Assembly (NCBI RefSeq): GCF_900105755.1
Contig: NZ_FNTQ01000001.1
Span: forward strand, 9,330,051-9,394,050
Source of the DNA: Streptomyces sp. Ag109_O5-10
GTDB taxonomy: Bacteria > Actinomycetota > Actinomycetes > Streptomycetales > Streptomycetaceae
Reading direction: 5' to 3'
Length of the DNA: 64,000 nt
Part shown: positions 18,222 through 27,750 of the stretch, one piece after another
Layout: each line of letters begins with the position of its first letter
Position numbering within the stretch: position 1 is the stretch's first letter
Translations under genes and position numbers: made by a program
Notes under the pieces: model-generated
Told to the model about the DNA's origin: nothing
Databases searched by the model: none
The model's input: the letters and a program-made list of their open reading frames with translations, nothing else

Positions 18222-18788
18222 ATGCCCACCGCGCTCTCGCCCGTCATCGCCGCCTCCGCACGCTGGCTGCTGGCGGCCTTCCCCCCGGCCACCGGCCCAC
18301 TGAACCAGGCCCTGGCCGAAGCCCAGGCAGGCCATGCGGCCACCATCGCCGCCGCCCTGCGCTACCCCACCGCGCTGGACGCCGAACTGCTGGACCTGCT
18401 CGGCCCCGGCGGCTCCGGCCGGCTGGACTTCGTCACCGGCGCCGACGCACCCCCGCTGACGGACGCCACCCACGCCTGGCGCACCCAGGTCGACGAGACC
18501 GTCGTCAGCTGGGCGGCCTGCCTGCTGGCCGACGCCGACCTCGCCGCCCTGGCCGCCGCCTGCCTGGCCGCCACCCACCACGGCCCCGACGGCGTGGGCG
18601 ACGCGCGCCGGCTGACCATCCCCAGCCCACGCGACCACCGCGCGGCCCCCCTGCTGCGCCACCCGGACTTCCTCGGCCCGATCGCGGACCTCCACCGCGA
18701 GACCCTCCTCGGCCTCCTCGGCGCCGCCCCGGCCGTCACCGCCCCCGAACCCCCGGGATGGCCTGGGAGTCCGCGGAGCGCGCGCTGA
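18222..18788 (+). CDS. Hypothetical Ala-rich protein
   Basis: 188 residues beginning MPTALSPVIAASARWLLAAF; mostly helical, with LDAELLDLLGPGGSGRLDFV and ADADLAALAAACLAATHHGP. The codon bias is strongly actinobacterial. No family is recognised. Its last 10 codons overlap the start of the kinase-like pseudogene at 18758, so the two may once have been co-translated. The C-terminus (PPGWPGSPRSAR) looks out of register and may be truncated. Confidence 0.6.
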   Translation: MPTALSPVIAASARWLLAAFPPATGPLNQALAEAQAGHAATIAAALRYPTALDAELLDLLGPGGSGRLDFVTGADAPPLTDATHAWRTQVDETVVSWAACLLADADLAALAAACLAATHHGPDGVGDARRLTIPSPRDHRAAPLLRHPDFLGPIADLHRETLLGLLGAAPAVTAPEPPGWPGSPRSAR

Positions 18789-19950
18789 TCACTACCGAGG
18801 CGGGTGTCGCGGAAGTGGGCCTGCGGCGGGGCGGGACCAGGTGGCGGCTGCCCCTGCCCGGCGTACACGGCGATGCGGCGGTGCTGGAGGACGGCTCGGT
18901 GTGGGTGCTGTGCGGGCCGGCGGTGGTGCAGTGGCGCGACGGCGTGCCGCGGGCGGTCGGCGGCGGATTCGAGGCGAACGCCAGCCTGCTGCTCGGCCCC
19001 GACTCCAGCGTGTGGGTCCTGTCCGGGTCCGGGGCGACACTCGGCACGGGGGCCGGCTCGACCATGGCGCTCACGCGGCTCGACGAGCAGGTGGGCAACC
19101 AGCAGCGCTTCGCCATCGACTTCGACGCGGCGGTCCGCTCAGCCGCCTGGCTCGCGAGCGGCGTTTCCTCCTCGCCGCCGGCGGACACAGCGCCGTCGTC
19201 GACCTCGCCGTCAGCACCAGCGCCGGAACGCTCGAGGACTGGATGCTGACTCCGGTGTCCTACCCGGGGCATTTCGCGCGCAGCGGCGGCGACACCGTCC
19301 TGGTGGCGGGGCGGGCCGGTTCGGGCGTCGGCGTGGAACTGCACGCTCTTGACATCGCCGGCCGCACCAGCGACCCGGTTGCCGAGGTACAGCTCGGCGA
19401 CGTCCTCAGACTCGTCCAGGATCCGGCAGGCGGCCCCGCGTACCTGCTGGGGGTGCGGCCGACGAACGACATCGACGCAGTCCACCCTGTGCTGGTGAAG
19501 GTCACCGGTCACGCGGCCGCCGTCTCGTCGGCCGCCGCGGAACCCGAGCCGCGGTCCGACGACGTCTACGTCGAGGTGCGCCGCCTGGCCCGCGGGGTGA
19601 AGAAGGACTACGCCCTGGAGAAGTTCCCGCTGCCGGACGGCAAAGGCGTCATGGGCATCGTCCACGAGGCCGTGCACAAGGCGACCAAGACCGTCGTCGC
19701 CTTCAAGAAGCCGCGCTCGCTGCGCGAGAACCTGACCGCAAGGATGCCCCGCGAGATCGAGGTAGCGCAGAGACTCGGCACCAACCGTCACGTGATGCCA
19801 GTCCTCGACTTCAGCCCCCCCCGGGCTGAGTGGTTCGTCATGCCGATGGCCCAGAGCACCGCCGAACGACTCCAGCCCGAACTGCAGCACGATCCGACCG
19901 CGCTACGGGCCCTAGTCGACGCGGTCGCGTCCGCACTGGCCGACGCCCAG
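18758..19950 (+). pseudogene. Sensor-linked Ser/Thr protein kinase, frameshifted and truncated
   Basis: The N-terminal ~250 codons encode repeated strand-loop units (LEDGSVWVLCGPAVVQW, GPDSSVWVLSGSG) suggestive of a beta-propeller. A kinase N-lobe follows: a glycine-rich loop GKGVMGIVHEAV, the ATP-binding Lys in VVAFKKP, and the alphaC Glu in PREIEVAQRL. The coding frame shifts by one at about 19150 (SAAWLA to RFLLAAGG). The kinase stops at ALADAQ, where HRD would follow, because an IS110 fragment begins at about 19950. The catalytic loop and DFG are absent, so it would be inactive even without the shift. Confidence 0.75.
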
Positions 19951-20711
19951 TTCGTGGACGGCCGCGAGCGAGCGGGCCAGCGACGGGATCACGACGTCGA
20001 GCGTGCCGGTCCCGGGGACGACGACGGTCTGCTCGTCGAGGGCGTCGAAGATCTCGTCGATCAGTCGCTGAGCCATGCGCGGGGCCTTGGGCCGGATGAC
20101 TTCAACGAGCCTGCGACGACCCGCTTCTGCAGGGCGGCCGGAGATCCGTGGCGTTCCAGCAGCCAGGTCACGGCCGGGTGGTCCAGGCGCGGGCCGAGGA
20201 CGCGTTCCAGGCTGGGGTGGAACTGGGTGAGCAGGCCGCGTATCCGGTTGGAGGTGCGGGTGGCTTCGGCCGCCAGGTCCTGGTCGAAGCCCACCAGCAC
20301 GGTCAGCTCTGCGGTGATCTCGTCGGTCAGTTCCAGCGAGCGCAGGGTGTGCGGCATCGTCCTCGCGGCGTCGGCGATCACGGCCGCGTCGCGGGCGTCG
20401 GTCTTCGCCTCGCCCGGGTAGAGATCGGCGATCCGCCGCATCGAGAGTCCGGGCAGGTAGGCAACCTTGCAGCCGGCGTCCCGGGCGACCGTCAGAGGCA
20501 GGGCTCCGATCGAGGCGGGCTGGTCCACGATCACCAGCACGGTGGCGAACTTCGCGGCCAGCTTGTCGAAGACGGCCCGCAGTTTCGGCTCGCTGTTGGG
20601 CAGCTGCTTGTCGAAGACCTTCTTCGCGGCCGGGGTCAGCCCGTGCCCGTGATGAGCGCTCTCGCCGACGTCCAGACCAAGGAAGACGCCCACGTCGTCG
20701 ATGTCGTCCAA
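19950..20711 (-). pseudogene. IS110-family transposase, N-terminal two-thirds, frameshifted
   Basis: DEDD-type IS110 recombinase remnant. FLGLDVGESAHHGHGLTPA (first catalytic Asp), VLVIVDQPASIGALPL, and GEAKTDARDAAVIADAA (Asp pair) are intact in one frame from a likely TTG start at 20711 preceded by GGGAGG. Near 20120 the frame changes: the continuation RRLVEVIRPKAPRMAQRLID, then GTGTLDVVIPSLARSLAAVHE, is in another frame and stops abruptly at about 19950 against the kinase gene. The C-terminal transposase domain with its serine is lost. Confidence 0.85.
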
Positions 20712-21149
20712 CCCATCCTCCCGAACGGGGTTCGTGCGGTGCTGGCCAGGGCGTCGGCGTCGTTTGCGCGCATCCACCTTATGCAGACCTGCCGCCCGCG
20801 AGCGGCCTGGCATTGCGTCAGGCCAGGCGGTGGTCGGACCTCTCATCAGCGTCTCCAACGGCGCCTCCCGAGCCCGGTGACACCACCCCCCAGGTCATCC
20901 GTTCGACAGGGGGGAACAGCCGTGCCGGGCCCGGAGGCCAGCGGCCCCGTTGCGGAACCGCGCAAAACATAACGGGGGATCGGGCGCGACGGCGGGGCCG
21001 CGCGCCGCCGGACGGACAAGCCGCCCGGCCGGGGCCGTAGGGGTGCTGCGGCACCAACTGGCCCTGTACTCACCTTGGATGAGTACGGATAGCCACGAGG
21101 GCAGGGGTGGTCTTGATGACGCGATGCGAGCGGAGATGGCATCAAGCCG
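20712..21149. other. Intergenic stretch
   Basis: Holds the non-coding flank of the IS110 fragment. No supported gene. Confidence 0.45.
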
Positions 21150-21830
21150 TCAGCGGCGAGAACCGGAGCGGTTCTCGCCTTCGAAGGGTTCGGGCTGGGG
21201 CTGTGGCCACTGGTTCCGGTTGATGTGGTGGGCAAGGGCGGGCCGGTTGGCGACGCTCTGGTTTGCCAGGGAGCGCATCCCGGGACGCCTGCCGAGCTGT
21301 GTGGTCAGGGCCGTGCCTGAGGGCGGGCCGGCCTGGGTGAGGAGCCGGAGCGTGATGACGGCCTCGGTCAGGTGCAGCGCGCCCGCGAGCGCCCCGGGAT
21401 CTTTCGTGGACTCCGTCGGAGACAGTGAGGCCGTGGCTCAGTACATTGCGGATGCGGGCCGTCACATAGGTCCACGGTCTCACCGTGCCGTTGAAGAGCC
21501 ACTGGCACACCTCTTGGGCCCGAGCTCTTCGGCCAGGACCAGGAGGCGCTTCTCCAGCGTGATGTCCATGAACACCTTGACTGCGGCACGTACGTCGCGG
21601 CGCTGGGCACCGTTGAATCCTCGCGCGTCCTCGAGCGCCTTGCGCACGCTGTCCGCGAATGGATGCTCCGTCGGTTCCTCGTGCAGAGCACGATGGAGTG
21701 TCTCAGCTGCGTTGACGACGTCCAGGAGCTGCAGTTGCAGTGCCGCGGACCGTCGGCGGGGCTCCACTGCGTCCAGCGGTGCGGAGCAGCGGCGGGCCAG
21801 CTTCAGCCACGCCGTGCGACACGGTGCAGA
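21150..21830 (-). pseudogene. HEPN-domain (ApeA-like) protein, C-terminal remnant with two frameshifts
   Basis: The minus strand encodes LQLLDVVNAAETLHRALHEE, then FNGAQRRDVRAAVKVFMDIT and EKRLLVLAEELG. After a shift at about 21505, the next frame gives WLFNGTVRPWTYVTARIRNV followed by LSHGLTVSDGVHE. After a second shift near 21400, GALHLTEAVITLRLLTQAGP continues to a stop at 21150. RNVLSH is a textbook HEPN R-x4-H ribonuclease motif, and the arrangement matches the C-terminal domain of ApeA-type proteins, known for abortive anti-phage defence. The N-terminal domain is absent. Not functional as it stands. Confidence 0.6.
21155..21179. terminator. Perfect 11-bp hairpin at the end of the HEPN remnant
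   Basis: GGCGAGAACCG-GAG-CGGTTCTCGCC overlaps the last codons and stop of the HEPN remnant on the minus strand. It would terminate transcription from either side. Confidence 0.6.
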
Positions 21831-22184
21831 GCAAGATCGACCGCCGCATCACGCGCTCTTGAGACTACGGCCGGTTCCTGGAGCGCGTCTCCCGGACGCG
21901 CGGCACCGGCCGGGCCGCGCGGGAGCTCTCGGCGAACGGGCAGCCTGCGCTGGCGGCATACGCGCCAGAACCCGGCGGCGGGCACCGGCTCACATCCTGC
22001 AGGTGTCCACCGTCACCGGCGGCCTGGTGGCGCACAACGTCGTCTTCGCCGATCCGGGCGTCTTCGACGTCTTCGAGCTGCCGCGGCACATTCCTGCCGG
22101 GGATTTCGCGCCGGAGCGATGAGTCGGGTGGGCGGCGCCGGTATGTACCGGTGAGCACTCGACCTGAGCGAGAGGGACATCGCT
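21831..22184. other. Intergenic stretch upstream of the reductase gene
   Basis: Contains the presumed promoter of the 22185 gene. No recognisable coding sequence. Confidence 0.4.
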
Positions 22185-22748
22185 GTGAGCATTATCGTGA
22201 TCGGGTTCGTCACCGTAGACGGGATCATGTCCGACCCCACCGGTGCGGAGAGGACGCCGCTGGGCGGTTGGGCGCTGCGGCACGGCCGTGAAGTCATCGA
22301 CGGGGACAAGTTCCGACTCGGCCGCACGCTGGACGACGGCGTGCTGCTGTTCGGGCGCACGACCTGGCAGATCTTTTCCCGCCTGTGGCCCGGACGTGAG
22401 GACCCGTTCGCCGCACGCATGAACGCCGCCCCAAAACTGGTCGCCTCCCGCGCGCCGAGCGGCACGGACACCGCGGCGTGGGCGAACTCGCGGATCCTGG
22501 AAGGCGACGTCATCGACGCCGTCAAGCACGAACCGCGCGATGTGGTCGTCATCGGCAGCCTCAGCATCGTGCACCAACTGATGGCCGAGGACCTGATCGA
22601 CGAGTACCGGCTGCTGACCTTCCCCACCGTCCTCGGCACCGGCGACCGGCTCTTCCCCGCGGGCGGCCCTCGCGCGGAGCTGGAGTTCCTGTCGGCGCAG
22701 CAGGTCGGTCCCGCCGTCCTCACCCGCTACCGCAGGGCCACCCGTTGA
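22185..22748 (+). CDS. Dihydrofolate-reductase/RibD C-terminal family protein
   Basis: 187-residue NADPH-binding reductase domain of the RibD-C/DHFR superfamily. It starts MSIIVIGFVTVDGIMSDPTG (GTG start, ribosome site GAGAGGGA) and has LLFGRTTWQIFSRLWPG, DVVVIGSLSIVHQLMAEDLI and LLTFPTVLGTGDRLFP, the canonical landmarks. Members reduce pyrimidine or other heteroaromatic substrates; the real substrate is unknown. The stop overlaps the TTG start of the EthD-like gene, so they form a two-gene operon. Confidence 0.9.
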   Translation: MSIIVIGFVTVDGIMSDPTGAERTPLGGWALRHGREVIDGDKFRLGRTLDDGVLLFGRTTWQIFSRLWPGREDPFAARMNAAPKLVASRAPSGTDTAAWANSRILEGDVIDAVKHEPRDVVVIGSLSIVHQLMAEDLIDEYRLLTFPTVLGTGDRLFPAGGPRAELEFLSAQQVGPAVLTRYRRATR

Positions 22749-23062
22749 CCGCCCGCTTCATCGTCTTGTACGAGACACCGGCCGACCCCGCAGCATTCGA
22801 CCGCCACTACCGCGACGTCCACCTCCCGCTCGTACGCCGACTCCCGGGGCTGCGCTGCTACACGCTCGGGCGCGACGCGGTCGCCGTCCGCGGCGGCGAA
22901 CCGTACTACCTGGTCGCCGAATTGGAATGGGACACGATGGAGGAACTACGTGCAGCCTTTGCCTCCTCCGCAGGGCGCGCTAACGCAGCCGATTCGGCCC
23001 GACTCCAAGAGCTCACCCCGGTCCGGAGCATGATCTACACGGTCGACGAGAGCGTGCTGTAG
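22745..23062 (+). CDS. EthD-family protein
   Basis: 105-residue dimeric ferredoxin-like protein. LYETPADPAAFDRHYRDVHL is the typical EthD opening (FxxHYxxxHxPL), followed by LVRRLPGLRCYTLGRDAV and EWDTMEELRAAFASSAGR. The TTG start overlaps the stop of the reductase gene (TTGA), which decides the start. EthD relatives occur beside monooxygenases and in ether or polyketide pathways. The exact role is unknown. Confidence 0.82.
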   Translation: MTARFIVLYETPADPAAFDRHYRDVHLPLVRRLPGLRCYTLGRDAVAVRGGEPYYLVAELEWDTMEELRAAFASSAGRANAADSARLQELTPVRSMIYTVDESVL

Positions 23063-23600
23063 GGGCGCGAACGCGCAATTGGGGAGCGCGGCCCACTGGA
23101 TGGTCCGTGTCTACCCTTTCGAAGACGTCTGTTTGCCCGAGTGTCGCGAGTGGACCGGCTACCGACCTCGGGCGAGCGACAGCAGACCATCAACGGGGGA
23201 CGGCCCGTCGTGGCCCTACCGGAGCCGTGTCCTCGAACATGGCCGTCTCGCAATTCAGGCCGACGTTCGCGGTCGGCGTCCATGCACGACACCTCGACGT
23301 GTGGCACGGCCCCGTTCGCCCCAGGCGGTACGGCCACAGAACAAGCCCGGCGTGCTCACCCAGCACGACTAGAGTTAGAGGGAGGTGGGCCGGCGCTTGG
23401 CCGCCGGGCCCACCCTGCTCACTTGATGCGTTGCGAGGTGCCACACGACGGGCCAGAGGAGCGCGTCGGTCCCGCCAGCGGGGCTCGTGTGCGAGGAAGA
23501 GAGCCAGGACGGCTGCGGTTGCTGGGGTCACGAACCTGCCCGCCTCTATGACGCCATCCCGATCATGGAGACCTGTTGTCAAGCAAGCACCGCCGCTTCA
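23063..23600. other. Intergenic stretch, nothing recognised
   Basis: Open frames on both strands lack motifs and ribosome sites. It lies between the convergent EthD and AraC genes. Confidence 0.45.
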
Positions 23601-24545
23601 TCACGTCCTGATTCCACGGAGATGCCTCTCTCGTCGAACCTGGTCGCGCCGGAACTCTGCGGGAGACATCCCGACTTCGGATCGGAAGACGCGAGAAAAG
23701 GCGGACTCGGATCCGTATCCGACAAGGCCCGCGACGGTGGCAACCGTGTCTCCCGTAGATGACAGAATCTCCGCCGCTGCCATCACGCGCGACCGTGCGA
23801 GAAAGACACCGACTGTCATTCCAGTCTCCCTCGTGAAGCGTCGCAGGAAAGTCGCTCGCGACATAGCTGCTAGCTGCGCGAGCCGCGTGATGGACCAATC
23901 ATTTCCCGGACTTTCCAGGACTGCCTGCACAACTTCTGCAATATGAGGGTCCGATGTCGCGGTCCACAAGGTTTCTCCGGTCGCGGGTCCTCGGTCAGAT
24001 CGAAGAACCATGGCAAGAAGCACAGTGGAAAAGGCGGAGAGGATCACCGACGTACCCGGCCCCTTGTGTCCGGCCTCGCTGCGCATGAGTTCACTGAGGG
24101 TTCGCAGCATTGTGTCAGTTTCAGCGGAAGCACCGAATGACACATGGACGGGATCCGGGAGCGTGCGGAACAAGACGGCGCCGGCTCCGGGATCGAATGC
24201 ATAGTGCCCACAGAACAAGTCGATCACGGGATGTCCGCCATCCGCACTACGCGTGGTGATGAACGGCTCTTCCTCTACCTCGGCCGTCGGAACCTCAGGA
24301 TATCTACCTGGAGTAATAACCCGGTGTGCCGCCCCACTGGGAATCAACACGAAATCACCCGGCTTCATATCCAGCAGCATATTGGAAACTTGCAGCTGGC
24401 ATTCCCCTTCCAGGAGTACATGGAACTGCGCTTCAAGGATTTGCCGCTTGCCCACGTCCATCCTGGTGGCTGCGCCCAGCAGGCAACGTTTGTCGAGCGT
24501 CGCAGTGACTTTTGCCAGGCGAAGGAGATGACTTACCGGATCCAT
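23601..24545 (-). CDS. AraC-family regulator with cupin sensor domain
   Basis: 314 residues. The N-terminal cupin (residues 1-180) includes CQLQVSNMLLDMKPGDFVLI and IDLFCGHYAFDPGAG. Two C-terminal helix-turn-helix units follow: WSITRLAQLAAMSRATFLRR and VATVAGLVGYGSESAFSRVF, ending GMSPAEFRR. The start ATG at 24545 follows CCGAAAG; the longer upstream frame to 24791 is rejected because it is compositionally unlike protein. The pattern matches the cupin_6/AraC regulators usually found beside the oxidoreductases they control. It is divergent from the AhpD-like gene at 24999, a likely target. Confidence 0.9.
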   Translation of the reverse strand: MDPVSHLLRLAKVTATLDKRCLLGAATRMDVGKRQILEAQFHVLLEGECQLQVSNMLLDMKPGDFVLIPSGAAHRVITPGRYPEVPTAEVEEEPFITTRSADGGHPVIDLFCGHYAFDPGAGAVLFRTLPDPVHVSFGASAETDTMLRTLSELMRSEAGHKGPGTSVILSAFSTVLLAMVLRSDRGPATGETLWTATSDPHIAEVVQAVLESPGNDWSITRLAQLAAMSRATFLRRFTRETGMTVGVFLARSRVMAAAEILSSTGDTVATVAGLVGYGSESAFSRVFRSEVGMSPAEFRRDQVRRERHLRGIRT

Positions 24546-24998
24546 CGTGTGTGTCTTTCGGAGGTTGAGACGGTGTCCCGAGTGGCGATCTTGCCCGCAG
24601 TGGAGCCACGGACCCTCGGAGCGTCGGGGCCGGCGGACGGTAGGGCCGGCCCGGCCGTCCGAGTTGGAGCGGTGGTCGACCGGTGCAGCTGTCCTTCCGC
24701 ACCCCGGGCAGACAGAACTCGCGCCGGTCGACGAGCGCACCGTGTTCACGACCCTCGTGCAGGTACTGAGAACGAGTGCGCAGGGTGGCATCTACCGCTG
24801 ACATTCCTAGTGTCGCAAGCGCCGGCTCCCGGAGGTTCTCCGTCCGGGCCACGTCCGGTGAGCCGGCGAGCCTTCCACGCGCCCCGCCATCTTGAGACAT
24901 TCGAGCCGAAAAATGATCCTGAGCAGCCTGTCTGTCGCATCCCGGTCTGCGCAAACTCGAGTCAGCAAGGCGATGCCGCCCCGAGAGAAGGAGCAACA
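24546..24998. other. Divergent intergenic region
   Basis: About 450 bases between the AraC regulator and the AhpD-like gene, presumably carrying both promoters. No clear palindrome or gene was picked out. Confidence 0.4.
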
Positions 24999-25541
24999 AT
25001 GACCATGCTCATGCCGGTCACACCGGACGAGGCAGCCGACGAGGTCGCGGACCTCTATACCCAGATGCGGAAGACCTTCGGCGCCATCCCGAACATGGCC
25101 CAGTACATGGCCAGCAGCCCGGCCGTTCTCAAGGCATGGCTCGCACTGGCCGGAGCCCTGAAGGAGGGCGTCCTGCCGCCAGCGGTCCGTGAGCGGCTGG
25201 CTCTGAGCAGTGCCGAGTACAACCGGTGCACCTACTGCCTGTCGGCCCACAACTTCCTCGCGAAGAACGTCACCAAGGTGGACGAAGCCGAGATCTCGAT
25301 GGCCCGGGACGCCGCCTCCAGCGACCCTCACACGGACGCCATCCTCAAACTCTCCGACGCCATCTCCCGGGGCCGCGGTTCGGTCGCCGACGAAGACGTC
25401 CGAAAGGCCCGGCACGCCGGGGTCACGGACGCGCAGATAGCCGAGGTGATCGGCAACATCGCGCTCAATACCCTGACCAATTACTTCAACCGGTTCAATG
25501 ACACCCCCAACGAGTACCCCGACCTCGTCACGCCTCGGTAG
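24999..25541 (+). CDS. AhpD-like / carboxymuconolactone decarboxylase-family protein
   Basis: 180-residue all-helical protein of the alkylhydroperoxidase/CMD family. The redox centre is C77-T-Y-C80 with H84 (RCTYCLSAHNF), followed by DAILKLSDAISRGRGSVAD and IAEVIGNIALNTLTNYFNR. It would act as a thiol-based peroxide reductase or related catalyst. The ATG is preceded by AGAAGGAGC. Divergent from AraC and followed, after 395 bases, by the metallo-beta-lactamase-fold gene. The three form a plausible stress or detoxification locus. Confidence 0.9.
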   Translation: MTMLMPVTPDEAADEVADLYTQMRKTFGAIPNMAQYMASSPAVLKAWLALAGALKEGVLPPAVRERLALSSAEYNRCTYCLSAHNFLAKNVTKVDEAEISMARDAASSDPHTDAILKLSDAISRGRGSVADEDVRKARHAGVTDAQIAEVIGNIALNTLTNYFNRFNDTPNEYPDLVTPR

Positions 25542-25936
25542 GAAACCGCCTCACCCCCGCGGGCGTGCCGGTGGATTGCACACGGCGGGCCGCTTCTCAC
25601 TAGAGGTCGCGTACGCCCGGGCCGAGCGGGTGGCCCCGGGGAGTCAGTAGGGGGCCCTTCGTCCATCGCCCAGTGCAGCGTGATGCGGCGAAGAACCCCG
25701 CCCCCGCACACCACACGTACCTCGCGTGACTCTTCGCGGACCACCTCAACCGGCGATACAGCACCTATCGCGGTAATGTCCGGAGCCGAGCGCGGCTCGC
25801 AGTCGAAGCAGCCCGGTTATTGCGGTAGCCATCCGTATCCGCGATCGCTACGCCCGCCCCCGCCCCCGCAGTTATGAAAAACCTGTCGGTGCGGCACAAA
25901 TCTTTTTCGATCAGCCACCATGTCAGAGGAGGAACA
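25542..25936. other. Intergenic stretch before the MBL-fold gene
   Basis: No gene is supported. The AT-richer final 70 bases directly precede a strong ribosome site and probably hold a promoter. Confidence 0.4.
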
Positions 25937-26821
25937 ATGCAGCAGAAGAGCAAGCCGTTCGAACTGGCCGACGTCACCATGCGCGCACGGTCAATAGGTG
26001 ACAATGTGTACGCCGTCATGGCCGCGGACGTCGACGAAGCCGACCACACGGCGACGAATGCCGGCTTCGTAGTCGGCGAATCGGGTGTTCTGGTGATCGA
26101 ATCGCTGAGCAACGGCCGTCTGGCTTCACAGGTGATCGGCGAGGTTCGCAAGATCACCCCCAAGCCCATCCGGTTTCTGGTGAACACCAGCTTCCACGGC
26201 GATCACTGCTTCGGGAACTTCGCCTTCCCTTCCCAGACGGTCATCATCCATCACGAAGCGACGAAACGCACCATCGAGGAGCGTTTTGAACAGGACCGCG
26301 AATTCATGATCGGGTTGCTCGGCGCGAATGAGGGCATCGAAGAGGTGGTGCCCCGCTCGGCGGACATCACGGTGACCGAATCATGCTCCGTCGACCTGGG
26401 CGGTAAGCATGTAGACATCGCCTATATCGGCTTCTGTCAGACCGAGGGCGATCTCATCGTACGCATCCGTGAAGACAACATCATTTTCGTCGGCAACGCC
26501 CTCCAGGCTCCGCCGCCCGCATTCCCCTGGTTGCTCGACGGCCGAGTAGCCGACTCGCTCGCCACTTATCGGCGCCTGTACGAGATACTCGACGACGACA
26601 CCCTGATCGTGCCAGGCCACGGTGCGACCATGCACCGCTCGGATATTCTGCACTCGATCTCGTACATCGAACGTCTGACGAGCCTGGCACGAGACGCGAA
26701 GGAACAGGGCATGTCGCAGGAGCAGATCCGAGAGGCGCTAGCAATGAAAGATTACAGCGGCTACAGCATGTATGACTTCATTCACTTCAACGTCAACATT
26801 CCCGCGGCCTTGGCGGAATGA
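25937..26821 (+). CDS. Metallo-beta-lactamase-fold protein with degenerate metal site
   Basis: 294-residue MBL-fold protein starting MQQKSKPFELADV after a perfect AGAGGAGG. The family's HxHxDH is S85-F-H87-G-D89-H90 (context VNTSFHGDHCFGN). The later His ligand is Gln (Q168 in IGFCQTEGDLIV) and the bridging Asp is Asn (N187 in IIFVGNALQ), while the last His (H228 in VPGHG) is kept. Overall length, secondary-structure order and the C-terminal helices match SoxH/quinoprotein-relay-type hydrolases. Three of seven ligands are replaced while the frame is clean, so it may bind one metal, bind another metal, or have a non-hydrolytic role. The flanking AraC and AhpD-like genes suggest oxidative or thiol chemistry. 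Confidence 0.88.
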   Translation: MQQKSKPFELADVTMRARSIGDNVYAVMAADVDEADHTATNAGFVVGESGVLVIESLSNGRLASQVIGEVRKITPKPIRFLVNTSFHGDHCFGNFAFPSQTVIIHHEATKRTIEERFEQDREFMIGLLGANEGIEEVVPRSADITVTESCSVDLGGKHVDIAYIGFCQTEGDLIVRIREDNIIFVGNALQAPPPAFPWLLDGRVADSLATYRRLYEILDDDTLIVPGHGATMHRSDILHSISYIERLTSLARDAKEQGMSQEQIREALAMKDYSGYSMYDFIHFNVNIPAALAE

Positions 26822-27005
26822 CCTACCGAAACGACGCGCCGCTTCCACTCCAGAGGCAGGGCGTGCCGGAAGTTCAGTGGATTCCTCTGAAACAGGCGGG
26901 GCAGGCCCTCGCAACCGTCGAGGCTCAGTTCACGGCCCTGCGCTACTTCGCTCTCGACAGCACCGACCGCGCCCGGCCACAAGGAGCAGCGGAGCAGCCG
27001 CGGCG

Positions 27006-27370
27006 GTGCGAGTGGAGGACCTCGAAGCCGAGCTGGAGCGCGTGCGTGCGGCTTTGGCGGAGGCAGAAGAGTCGCTCAGGCGCCGTGTGATCGCCCTGGA
27101 GGCGCTCGCCGAGGAGGATGCACCCGCCGTGCCCGTCGTGTCGCAGCGGAAGCCGGTGGGACCACGCCGGGCGGTGACTCACCGGGACTCGCGGCCGGGG
27201 CTGAGGTGCTGTCGGTGGACTACCGGGCATTGATGGCCGCCGCCCTGGAGGCGGGAGCCGATGGGCTGGATGCCCGGCGGGTCCGCAGCTCCCAGTTCAC
27301 CGCGGCCACCCCTGGTGAGCACGGAGGGAACGAGCTGGCTCGACATGCGCGGCGTCACCGCGCTGTCAAT
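27006..27370 (+). pseudogene. Eroded coiled-coil hypothetical protein
   Basis: VRVEDLEAELERVRAALAEA and the following ALEALAEEDAPAVPV form a short coiled coil, in one frame to about 27195. VDYRALMAAALEAGADGLDA continues in another frame and fades by 27370. Coil plus a C-terminal winged-helix-like block is a pattern I associate with Streptomyces hypothetical proteins beside transposons, but no named family is claimed. Confidence 0.45.
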
Positions 27371-27750
27371 CCCCACGGGCAGCTAGACCTGCAGGGCCCG
27401 ACCCGTGCAGACACAGGCGCCAGCCTCTGCAAGCACAAACCGCTTGTCACTCGGGAGTCACACAAACGGAGCCCTCCCGCCCGCACAGGTGCACGGGCGA
27501 TCTACCGTGCCTGTACGGCACGCCTACGTGCGCGCCGCGCGTTTGGCCGGGCATGGACGGCGCACCTACTATCAGGAATCACTGCGTGGTGCGGTGGGGG
27601 CCGTGGCCGTCCCGCACGTCCCTGGAGCTGTCGGCGGGCCGACCGGGGTAACGCGAGGCGTACAGCCACGCGTCCGAGCCGTTCTCTGCGGTCAGCCAGA
27701 ACGGCGGCCGGCGCCGTCCGCAGTAGCGGTCCAAGGAGGATGCACTCAGA
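27371..27750. other. Intergenic stretch before the MOSC gene
   Basis: A minus-strand stretch near 27650-27730 (PPFWLTAENGSDAWLYASRY) looks weakly protein-like but has no start, ribosome site or family. Confidence 0.4.

Noticed and set aside
23190..23582. 130-codon minus-strand frame
   Set aside because: Protein-like only for short runs, without ribosome site or known motif.
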